The notes beneath the pieces are model-generated. The model ran no database searches. It saw only the letters and a list, made by a program, of their open reading frames with translations, and had not been told where the DNA came from. The position numbers and the translations under genes are program-made. Shown here in pieces: positions 1 to 8,100 of a DNA stretch of 17,805 nucleotides; position 1 is the stretch's first letter, and each line of letters opens with the position of its first letter. This stretch comes from JANRLJ01 sp034437895. GTDB lineage: Bacteria > Chloroflexota > Anaerolineae > Aggregatilineales > Phototrophicaceae. The stretch lies in the NCBI GenBank assembly GCA_034437895.1, contig DAOTTO010000080.1, positions 1-17,805 on the forward strand, read 5' to 3'.

Positions 1-58
1 AAAACAAAAGCTAATTTTGCACTCATACGTCTATACTGACCTTACTATTTCTGGAAAC

Positions 59-86
59 AAAAAACCGCACCAAAGAGGGCGCGGCT
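59..86 (-). terminator. Rho-independent terminator downstream of rpmF
   Basis: Read on the minus strand, AGCCGCGCC (86-78) pairs with GGTGCGGTT (71-63) across a 6-base loop (72-77). This gives nine pairs, two of them G-U, followed directly by a run of six T (64-59). The hairpin starts 37 bases after the rpmF stop codon and is GC-rich, which is the classic intrinsic terminator form. In the plus direction no T run follows, so it works for the minus strand only. Confidence 0.85.
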
Positions 87-123
87 TCTTCAACCACTGG
101 TTAAGTTAGGCATAAGCCCAAAC

Positions 124-309
124 TTACGCTTCTTCAACTTCGATGATCGTCTCACCACGATACGAGCCGCACTTGGGGCAAACGTGATGCGCGACATGAT
201 AGGCACCGCAGGTTTCGCACTTCACCAGATGCTTCAATGACAGACCGTCATGGGCGCGTCTTTTGTCGCGGCGACTGCGGGAGACTTTACGCTTTGGTAG
301 GGGGCCCAC
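124..309 (-). CDS. rpmF: 50S ribosomal protein L32
   Basis: This encodes the small zinc-binding protein L32 of the large ribosomal subunit. The 61-residue product has the family's basic N-terminus (PKRKVSRSRRDKRR, residues 5-18), then CETCG (31-35) and CPKCG (44-48), the four-cysteine zinc ribbon of the C+ type of L32. Its length is normal. The start is GTG (309-307), preceded by AAGGAG six bases upstream, and this gives the expected family N-terminus. It has its own strong promoter (355-384) and terminator (59-86), so it can be a single-gene unit, although read-through from the kinase gene upstream is possible. The usual neighbours of rpmF in many bacteria, a yceD-like gene upstream and plsX downstream, are absent within the window. 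Confidence 0.97.
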   Translation of the reverse strand: MGPLPKRKVSRSRRDKRRAHDGLSLKHLVKCETCGAYHVAHHVCPKCGSYRGETIIEVEEA

Positions 310-354
310 AGGCTACTCCTTAAAAACTCAATTGAGGACAAATTCAAGACGCGC

Positions 355-384
355 ATTATAGTGGTCAATCGGCCTTAATGTCAA
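355..384 (-). promoter_or_regulatory. Consensus sigma70-type promoter for rpmF
   Basis: On the minus strand TTGACA (384-379) is followed by an 18-base spacer and TATAAT (360-355). Both hexamers match the consensus at every position. The predicted start of transcription is near 348, giving a leader of about 39 bases that contains the AAGGAG ribosome binding site of rpmF. The promoter lies entirely in the gap between the kinase gene's stop codon and rpmF, which fits a constitutive, strongly expressed ribosomal protein gene. Confidence 0.85.
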
Positions 385-394
385 GCCGAACCGC

Positions 395-3300
395 CTAGCG
401 CACCGCAAGGATTTGCCCAGCAATCTCCTCTAATGAGCGTGCTTTACCCCGTTCCCAAGCAGCCTCCACTACGTTGGAGGATATATCGCTTTCTAAATCG
501 AAGGCCATGCGTTCTGCTTCATCCTCAAGCGCGGCATCATTTTCAGGATGATATAAGACGAATGCCAATAATTCTAAGGTTTGTTCATTTTTCTTATCTG
601 CCACATAAAGACGCGCAATCCCCATTAGCGTGTGCAGCGCAAGCACCGTGAATCCGCCTGTTACGGTTTCCGATAGGGCTTGCCGATAATTGATCATGGC
701 ATCCTCGTAATCATTGAGCATTAAGTCCGTTGCGCCGAGTGAGTTCAATACTTGGATCACACCGGATACATCCTCAACTTCCTGCCGCAATCCCAAGCAA
801 CGCTGAAAATACTGCCGTGCTTCGACATAATTTTTGAGATCAAAAGCGACCTCACCGAGCTTAAAAAGCGTATTTGCCATACCGTGCTTATCGTCTGCGT
901 CCATCTGCGATTGCAAGGATAGGAGAAGCTGCTCCTGTATCTTGATCTGTGCAGACTTATCCTCATTGGTCGATTCTGTTTTTGAAACCGACCCCGCCAT
1001 CCCCCACTGACCGCCAATCTCACGAGAAATCGCAAGACTCTGCTGATAAAGCTGCTTCGCTTCTTCTTGTTCGCCTAGATCATACGCAATGTTGCCCAAG
1101 CTGTTGAGTGATTGGGCGATACCTGCCTGATCGTTAATCTCACGATACAACGTGAGACCTTTCTTATAATAGTCACGCGCCCGTACATATTCATTCAAGG
1201 CATAGGCCACATCACCCAACGCTTTGTTGGAACGTGCGACGGCCTGTACATCATTAAGCTGCTGCGCGATCATCAAACTGCTGCTGTAAAGCCGCTGTGC
1301 TTGATGATAACCGCCAAAACCGAGATAGGCTTCCGCTTGGCGATGTTGCAAATAAATCCGGCGTATCAGCACATCTTTTTCGCCCAAAATACTGCGTGTG
1401 GTCAGCATCAACGCCCGTTCAAGAAACGAGACCGCCTCTTGATAAGCGCCGCTGCGGAGGGCTTGTTCGCCTGCCAGCGCGACATAATGTTCTTCTTTAG
1501 CGACATCCCCCGCCATCCCCCAATGATAAGCTAAGGCGGCGGCTCTTTCAGTATCCCCATAGAGCAGTTCTATCGCCTCTGCAACACGGCGGTGCATCCG
1601 TTCTCTTTCTTCATCCGTCAAACCTTCTAAAACGCCATCGCGCAGCTTGTCATGGGCGAAGCGCCATCCGCCATCCAGCACGTCCAGCACCGCCGCGTTA
1701 GCACAATCTAGCAACCAGCGATTCAGATCAATCTCCGGCCCGATGCTCCGCAGCAGAATCAAATCCTGCTGGCGACCTATGACGGCAGCCAATTGCAGCA
1801 GTTCATGAGCATATTGGGGAATATGCTGCAATCGCCGCTGAATAATGAGGCGCATCCCCCCTGCGAATACATGCTCCGGCAGCGTCATCTTCCCAATTTG
1901 ATCAAGCTGTCCAGCTTCCTCCGCCAGCGCCCGCACAACCTCAATCAGAAAAAAGACGTTCCCTTCGGTCTCGCGTTGGAGCAAATTGAGTACCTGCGGC
2001 TGGCGGCCTACCTCGCCCAACATCGCCTCACTGAGTTCGCCGATCATCTCTTCCGTCAAGCGATTCAGCTTCAACATAGGAATATCAGGCAGTAGCGACG
2101 GTAAATCCGGGCGCTCATCGTCACGATAGCTAGCGATAATCAGCAGCGGCAGATTTTGCGCCAACTGCGCCAACTGATAGAGCAGCACTAGGCTTTCGCT
2201 GCTTGCCCAATGCAAATCTTCCAGAAAAATCACCACGGGATGCTTTTGGTCTTGCAGCATCGCCTCAAGCACCTTCAACAAGCGCCCTTGCGCTTTTTGT
2301 GGATCAAGTTCGGCAGCTTCTTTAACATGCTGATCGCTTAACGTTACCGTATCCGGCGCGAGCAGTTTAATCAGCCCCGCGTCGGTATCTTCCAATTCCG
2401 TCAGCAGCGGAATCCAACGAAATACACCGCGCCAAATTTGATAAGGCAGTTGCCCTTCGCTGACGGACTGCCCACGCATAACAATCGCACCTTCGACCAT
2501 CGCCAATGTGCGAATTTCATCGACCAAGCGCGATTTCCCTACCCCGCTTTCTCCAGCAACCAGCCATGTACTGCCATGACCTCGACTTGCTTGAAACAAG
2601 GCAGTTGAAAGTTGATCGATCTCCGCTTCCCGCCCGACGAGACGCGCCGCTTGCAAAAAACTTTCACGGGTGGCGACGGTTTCTAGGGGAATGTTTTGTT
2701 CAACCGCTTTGCTTAAGGCAGCTAACGCCTCATTCGCGCTGGAATAACGATCCGGCGGTTCTTTTTGCAGCAAGCGTTGCAAAACTATCGTCAGCGGCAG
2801 TTCCAGCGCCAACAAATTAAAATCAGGAACGCTGTAAAGAACGTGGTTCACTAACGCACCAATATCGAGTAAATCAAAGGGATATTTTTCCGCCAGCAGC
2901 TCAAAAGCAATCATCCCCACCGCGTAAAGATCAGAGGCTTCCGTCGCGGAGTTGCCGATGAGGACTTCCGGCGACATATAGGCCAATGTGCCAGCCGTCG
3001 CGCCGCTGTCATCATGGGCGTGGTCGCGCATGACCGAAAGCCCAAAATCGAGCAGTTTGACCTCATCATTAATCACCAGCACATTGGCGGGTTTTAAGTC
3101 GCGGTGCAAAATGCCGCGTCGATGTAAATAAGTTAGCGCTTGCAGCATTTGGGCAATTAAGCTGATTTTAAGTTCAAGCGGACGGCCCATCCCCGCATCC
3201 AGAACGGTTTGGGCATGTTCAAGCAGTTCCATCGTGAAATAAGGCTGGCGCTCGCCATCAAACCCATAATCTAGCACTTCAATCACATGTGGATGACGTA

Positions 3301-3535
3301 ACGAGGCCAACAGCTTAAATTCTTGGGCGAGGGCAAGGCGAAAATCCCCAAGATTATAGCTGGAGGAAAATTCAATTGTATCTTCAGGATTAATCACCCG
3401 TTTAAGAGCAACTTGCTGCCCTGTAAGACGATCTGCCGCACGATAGACAGCGCCCATCCCACCGCGACCGAGCAAACTATGCAGTTGATAGCGTCTGCCG
3501 ATAATATTGGTATTGGAGGAGGTTGGGGCGAGCAT
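395..3535 (-). CDS. Ser/Thr protein kinase fused to AAA-type ATPase and TPR repeats
   Basis: This 1046-residue signalling protein joins a Hanks-type kinase, a STAND/AAA_16-like ATPase and a TPR superhelix. The kinase (about 15-275) has the glycine loop GRGGMGAV (23-30), VALK lysine 45, HRDLKPAN (144-151), DFG (163-165) and a MSPE activation-loop end (187-190), so it looks catalytically intact. The ATPase (about 298-640) has Walker A GESGVGKS (328-335) and Walker B VVIFLED (434-440). About six TPR-like units follow (roughly 690-960). Residues 845-886 are polar and off-consensus, where one unit appears to have decayed. No membrane segment or DNA-binding domain is seen, so it is probably cytoplasmic. 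PknK of Mycobacterium and related kinase-ATPase proteins have a similar order. The ATG start has GGAG ten bases upstream. Its substrate cannot be read from the sequence. Confidence 0.9.
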   Translation of the reverse strand: MLAPTSSNTNIIGRRYQLHSLLGRGGMGAVYRAADRLTGQQVALKRVINPEDTIEFSSSYNLGDFRLALAQEFKLLASLRHPHVIEVLDYGFDGERQPYFTMELLEHAQTVLDAGMGRPLELKISLIAQMLQALTYLHRRGILHRDLKPANVLVINDEVKLLDFGLSVMRDHAHDDSGATAGTLAYMSPEVLIGNSATEASDLYAVGMIAFELLAEKYPFDLLDIGALVNHVLYSVPDFNLLALELPLTIVLQRLLQKEPPDRYSSANEALAALSKAVEQNIPLETVATRESFLQAARLVGREAEIDQLSTALFQASRGHGSTWLVAGESGVGKSRLVDEIRTLAMVEGAIVMRGQSVSEGQLPYQIWRGVFRWIPLLTELEDTDAGLIKLLAPDTVTLSDQHVKEAAELDPQKAQGRLLKVLEAMLQDQKHPVVIFLEDLHWASSESLVLLYQLAQLAQNLPLLIIASYRDDERPDLPSLLPDIPMLKLNRLTEEMIGELSEAMLGEVGRQPQVLNLLQRETEGNVFFLIEVVRALAEEAGQLDQIGKMTLPEHVFAGGMRLIIQRRLQHIPQYAHELLQLAAVIGRQQDLILLRSIGPEIDLNRWLLDCANAAVLDVLDGGWRFAHDKLRDGVLEGLTDEERERMHRRVAEAIELLYGDTERAAALAYHWGMAGDVAKEEHYVALAGEQALRSGAYQEAVSFLERALMLTTRSILGEKDVLIRRIYLQHRQAEAYLGFGGYHQAQRLYSSSLMIAQQLNDVQAVARSNKALGDVAYALNEYVRARDYYKKGLTLYREINDQAGIAQSLNSLGNIAYDLGEQEEAKQLYQQSLAISREIGGQWGMAGSVSKTESTNEDKSAQIKIQEQLLLSLQSQMDADDKHGMANTLFKLGEVAFDLKNYVEARQYFQRCLGLRQEVEDVSGVIQVLNSLGATDLMLNDYEDAMINYRQALSETVTGGFTVLALHTLMGIARLYVADKKNEQTLELLAFVLYHPENDAALEDEAERMAFDLESDISSNVVEAAWERGKARSLEEIAGQILAVR

Positions 3536-3568
3536 ACGTCTACATCTCCGTTAGAAATTTCCCCGCGA

Positions 3569-3577
3569 GTATAACAC
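3569..3577 (-). promoter_or_regulatory. Possible extended -10 promoter of the kinase gene
   Basis: The minus strand reads TGTTATACT (3577-3569), an extended -10 (TG-N-TATACT, 5 of 6 in the hexamer). It lies about 34 bases before the kinase ATG at 3535. No good -35 hexamer is seen at 16-19 bases spacing, which extended -10 promoters can tolerate. A second TATAAT (3626-3621) lies farther upstream, inside an AT-rich palindrome. No clear terminator separates the ABC ATPase gene (stop at 3685) from the kinase, so partial read-through is also possible. Confidence 0.4.
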
Positions 3578-3684
3578 TTTAGGATAAGGTTTAACCGAAA
3601 AGTTTATGAAATTTTATATCATTATAGTGATAACTCTGGATTTCAAAGCGTAGGACGAAGTTTTATCGATCATTCAAACCAGAT

Positions 3685-4704
3685 TCAATCGGTCTTCAAA
3701 GCATTTATTAAGGCATAGAGCGAGGTATAGTCCTGACTTTCGGTGGCATAAGTCAATTTCCAAATTTGAGGATGCGCTTCCCCTATAATTTCAACGAATG
3801 GCGCACTTATCCCCGCCGACACAATGGCGATACCAGCCCTTTCCATCGCTCGTGCTGTCCATAAGGCCGCCATTCCTGTCCCTTTAAGAATAACTTGACG
3901 TTGCAGACGGGTATTCAGCCGAAATGAGCCTGTTTGCGGGTCAAATTCAACCCCTTCACTACGGAAAACGGATTCAAATGCACCGCTGAGGATTAAATCT
4001 TCGGGCGCACCCACTTGTAAAGCGCCCTCCTTCGGCAGCAGCCAGATTCGATCTGCACTTCGCAGCGCTAAATCGAGATCGTGCGTGGAAAGCAAAATAG
4101 CTCGTCCACTAGAACGCGCCAGACCACGCAATACTTGCAATATCTCGACACGGCGCGGTAAATCGAGAAAAGCGGTGGGTTCATCTAATAGAATCAGGGC
4201 AGGCTCTTGCGCCAATGCCCGTGCGATCATCACTTTTTGGCGCTCACCATCGCTTAATTCATGCACATTGCGATGCGCCAGATCAACCGCGCCGACGGAT
4301 TCAAGCGCCCAGCGAATCATATCCTCATCATAGGCACTTAACCGACCAGACCAATCGGTATAAGGATGGCGACCCAAGCCAACCAGCCCATAAGCCGACA
4401 GCATCCCAATTTCGACACGCTCCGTCAGCACAATGGCGAGACGTTTGGCTAAGTCGCTAGGCGGCAGCAGAGCCACATTATCGCCCATTAAAAGGACGAT
4501 GCCCGACAGCGGCGGCTGCATCCCCGCGATAGTTCGCATCAAGGTCGATTTTCCCGCGCCGTTGGGCCCAATCAAACACACCAACTCCCCCGGCAAAAGC
4601 GACACGTTGATATTTTCGGCGACAACACGCGGCTGCCCACGCGCCGATTTATAACCAATTGTCAGCGCGTGGGTTTCAAGAATCGTCGTTTGATTGTCGG
4701 GCAT
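3685..4704 (-). CDS. FecE/BtuD-type ABC transporter ATP-binding protein with C-terminal extension
   Basis: This is a nucleotide-binding subunit of the iron-siderophore/cobalamin (FecCD-partner) ABC importer class. Motifs in the 339 residues are Walker A GPNGAGKS (46-53), a Q-loop region reading VLTER (92-96, E where most families have Q, as I recall for some FecE-like proteins), GLGRHPYT (109-116), signature LSDGERQ (150-156), Walker B ILLDEP (171-176) and switch H208. FecE-like proteins are usually about 255-270 residues. Here about 80 extra residues (260-339) form a predicted alpha/beta tail of unknown role. It begins 23 bases after the stand-alone REC gene and is the last gene of the signalling operon. 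No permease or binding-protein partner lies next to it, so it is an orphan ATPase in this window. No clear Shine-Dalgarno precedes the ATG, and translation may depend on coupling. Class is sure, substrate is not. Confidence 0.88.
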   Translation of the reverse strand: MPDNQTTILETHALTIGYKSARGQPRVVAENINVSLLPGELVCLIGPNGAGKSTLMRTIAGMQPPLSGIVLLMGDNVALLPPSDLAKRLAIVLTERVEIGMLSAYGLVGLGRHPYTDWSGRLSAYDEDMIRWALESVGAVDLAHRNVHELSDGERQKVMIARALAQEPALILLDEPTAFLDLPRRVEILQVLRGLARSSGRAILLSTHDLDLALRSADRIWLLPKEGALQVGAPEDLILSGAFESVFRSEGVEFDPQTGSFRLNTRLQRQVILKGTGMAALWTARAMERAGIAIVSAGISAPFVEIIGEAHPQIWKLTYATESQDYTSLYALINALKTD

Positions 4705-4727
4705 CTCTACGGGTGTGCTGTCTATTT

Positions 4728-5099
4728 TTATGCCTCAGTGCCTAAAAACATCTGAATTTTTTCCATCAATTGGGGAAATTTGATGGGCTTACTCTCATAT
4801 TCATCACATCCTGCCGCCAAACATTTTTCTCGATCTCCGGCGATAGCATGGGCTGTGAGCGCGATAATCGGGATATGTTTGAGATCAGGATTAGCTTTGA
4901 TCTGACGAGTCGCCTGCCATCCATCCAGTACGGGCAAACTCATGTCCATCAGAATAAGCGCTGGTCGCTCACGCTGTGCCAGATCAACGCCTTGTGCGCC
5001 ATCCGTCGCAATAACGATTTCATGTCCACGCCGTTCTAAACGCCGCGAGAGCATATCTAAGTTCATTTCGTTATCCTCGACGACTAGAATTTTTGCCAT
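4728..5099 (-). CDS. Stand-alone response regulator (single REC domain)
   Basis: This 123-residue protein is a receiver domain with no output domain, of the CheY/DivK style. It carries the acidic pocket (E8, D9), phosphoacceptor D52 in LILMDMSLP, switch T82 in ALTAHA and K104 in SKP, so it should be phosphorylated normally. It probably accepts phosphate from the adjacent hybrid kinase and acts by protein contact or as a relay step. Its N-terminal stretch (DNEMNLDMLSRRLERRG) closely resembles that of the REC protein at 9236-9790, which suggests paralogy. Its AAGGAG ribosome binding site overlaps the stop codon of the kinase gene, which implies translational coupling and matched production. The target is unknown. 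Confidence 0.93.
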   Translation of the reverse strand: MAKILVVEDNEMNLDMLSRRLERRGHEIVIATDGAQGVDLAQRERPALILMDMSLPVLDGWQATRQIKANPDLKHIPIIALTAHAIAGDREKCLAAGCDEYESKPIKFPQLMEKIQMFLGTEA

Positions 5100-5109
5100 A
5101 GTTGTAAAT

Positions 5110-5116
5110 CTCCTTA
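5110..5116 (-). promoter_or_regulatory. Ribosome binding site overlapping the kinase stop codon
   Basis: On the minus strand the sequence TAAGGAG contains both the TAA stop of the Amt-kinase gene (5116-5114) and the AAGGAG Shine-Dalgarno (5115-5110) of the next gene, whose ATG lies ten bases on. Ribosomes finishing the kinase are therefore placed directly on the start region of the REC gene. This supports translational coupling of sensor and receiver. Confidence 0.75.
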
Positions 5117-8100
5117 ATTCCTGTCGTTTTGTCGTCCAATTTGTGTGCGAACCAATGTACTCAATTCGTTGAGAAGTTCGTCACGGTCATAGGCATGTTT
5201 GGTTAACACCTGCTCCACATAGCCGTTGAGTTGTTGACGTTCTTCAGCGCTCAGGTCTTTCGCGGTAACGACAATTACCGGGATTGTTCGCCAATCCACA
5301 TTTTTTCGCAGTTCTGCCACAAACTCGAACCCGTCCATATTGGGCATCATCAAATCAAGCAGGATCAAGTCCGGCACTGTAACGCTGATTCGCTCCAGCG
5401 CTTCTAGGCCATCTTGGGCTTCTTGCACCTGCCAGCCTTCTTTTTCCAGCGTCCGCACCATCATTTCCCGGGTTTCAGGGTGATCTTCTACGATGAGAAT
5501 CTGCCCGGAAGAGCGTGTATCATCTTCTGTACGACGATAACGACTGAGTAAAGTGGCAAGCTGCTTACGATCAATCGGTTTCGTCAAGTAGCCCGATGCC
5601 CCTAATGCAAAACCGCGATTACGATCATCCACAATCGTTATCATGACGACAGGAATATCGGCTAAGATCGGATCCGCTTTTAACAGTGCGAGTACCGACC
5701 ATCCATCCATCCCACTCATCATGACATCAAGCGTAATCGCATCCGGCAAGATTTCCTTTGCCATTCTCAGACCTTCCGCCCCATCGGAAGCAACCTCCAC
5801 CATAAATCCTTCTCGTGCCAACGAGCGAGATACCAATTCACGCACGAAGGGGTCATCATCAATGATGAGTACTTTGCCAGCTTTGCCTGTCGTCTTAAGA
5901 GGCCGCAGATTGATAGGTATTTCCCGCGTAGCAATCTTCTCGTTTTCCGCTTGGATCACTTGCACAGGCAAGATCGCGGTAAAGGTCGTCCCTACGTCGA
6001 TCATACTCTCAACAGTGATATCGCCGCCCATCATCTGGCAAAAACGGCGGCTGATCGTCAGCCCCAAGCCCGTCCCACCATATTTACGTGTGGTAGAAAC
6101 GTCAGCCTGCGTAAATTCTTTAAACACCGACTCCATCTGCTCATGGGTCATGCCAATGCCTGTATCCGACACCTTAAAGACGATCCATTCACCCTCGTCA
6201 AGCACACGGCGGACGGAAAGGGTAATTGTACCAGATTGCGTAAATTTGGTGGCATTGCTCAACAAGTTAAAGAGAGTCTGTCGCACCTTAGTGGCATCGG
6301 CATGGAGCAGCCCCAAATTTTCACCCAATTCCATCTTGAGCATATTCTTATTCTTATCGACCAAGGGTTGAATGGTCGTGATGACATTATCCAGCATTTT
6401 CTCAATATCAAACGTCTCAAGATAAAGCTCCATTTTTCCAGCTTCAATCTTGGAAAGATCAAGGATGTTGTTAATCAGATCAAGCAGATGACTCCCTGCC
6501 GAGCGAATCTTAACCAGATCAGGGACGATTTCGGTATACCCCATATCATCCGCATCTTCTTCCAGAATTTCGCTGTAGCCGATAATAGCATTCAAAGGTG
6601 TGCGTAATTCGTGGCTCATATTCGCTAAAAACGCGCTCTTAGCACGATTAGCCGATTCAGCCGATTCTTTGGCCTTCTGTAATTCGCGCTCAAATTGCTT
6701 GCGATCTGTTATATCGCGTGCCATGCAAGAGACCCCAGTAATGAGGGTGTCGGCACTGACAATCGGGTTATAAGAAACTTCTATATCCACCGCGACATTC
6801 GGGAATTCAATCCGTTCCTCTAAGATGAAACGCTCCCCATGTAAAGCACGCTCATAATTTGTTTTCCATTCCGCAGCGACTTCCAACGGCAAATACGCCA
6901 AAATGTCGCTGCCAATGTGCAACTCATGACCATAGGTTGCCTGAAAAACCAGCTTAAATGTGGAATTACAGGTTAATACGTGATAATCACTATCGACTGA
7001 CCAGATCGAATCCTGCGTATTTTCGATGAGGGCGGTTAAGTTCGCCTCGGTTTGGTTCAGCGCGGATTCTGCTTCTTTTTGTTCGGTGAAGTCGCGTGAA
7101 TTAAAGACAATGCCGTTGATGGTCGGCGCATTGGTGAGATTATTGCCAACGGATTGCAGAATCCGCCATGAGCCGTTACGATGCAAAAATCGGAATTCAA
7201 GCAATCCACCTAAACCGCGCTTCCGCATCAACATCGTCAGATGATCGACCAAATAAGCCGAATCTTCGGGATGGATAAAAGCAAAAAGATTTTCGCCCAC
7301 CAATTCCCCAGCACGATACCCCAAAATACGCTCTACAGACGGACTCTGATAACGGATAGTGCCGTCCTCGCCAACAATCGTAATCAGATCGGAAGCGTTT
7401 TCAATCAATAATCGGAACTGCTCCTCGCTACGGCGTAGGGCGGCCTCTGCCTCTTTACGCTCGGTAATATCGCGGAATGTCCCAGTATAAAAATTTTCTC
7501 TGCCAGCGGTAACTTCTGTTACCAACACTTCCATCGGGAAATAAGACCCATCCGCCCGCCGTCCAACAATCTCTCGATAGGAAGTCGCAGAAGCCAAATC
7601 ACTTAGCATCCGATTCCATAAATTTAAATCGGTTGATTTACCTGAATCATCAGGCGATTGCAGCAGCAGCGAAACCGGCTGACCGGCCATTTGTAAACGG
7701 GGATAGCCAAAAATCGTCTCGGCAGCTGGATTTATCGTCATCACAGCAAGCGCATCTTTAGAAAATGTGATGATTCCGTCCATCGCGGTACGCACAATCG
7801 ATTCAGTGCGCGTGATCGCCTCTTCCAGCGCATCCATCACGGCATTATAACGGTAAGCAATCTGCCCCACTTCGGTAAACGGCTCGACAGGTACACGCAG
7901 GCTCAAATCGCCAGTTTTCGATTGTTCATCCATCACCGTAAAAAAATCAAGTAATTCAGTCGTCGCGCCATGTTCAGAAACGTTCAACCCGCTTTGCTCA
8001 TCTTCGACAGTGACACGAATCGGGAAAAATCGATCAAAAATTTTAAAGAATAAATAGTTGATGCCGAATGTCCAAACACCCGCCACAACAATGCCTAATA

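Noticed and set aside
1..58. Possible promoter or gene end at the left edge
   Set aside because: There is too little sequence to support any feature.
3617..3632. AT-rich palindrome TATCATTATAGTGATA overlapping a TATAAT in the kinase upstream region
   Set aside because: The arms are only five perfect bases and AT-only palindromes are common in such spacers; no -35 at a normal distance supports the TATAAT.
5643..6607. Long plus-strand open frames opposite the kinase gene
   Set aside because: They lie entirely antisense to the HATPase and REC1 regions, have no family-like motifs, and are explained by the codon pattern of the real gene.
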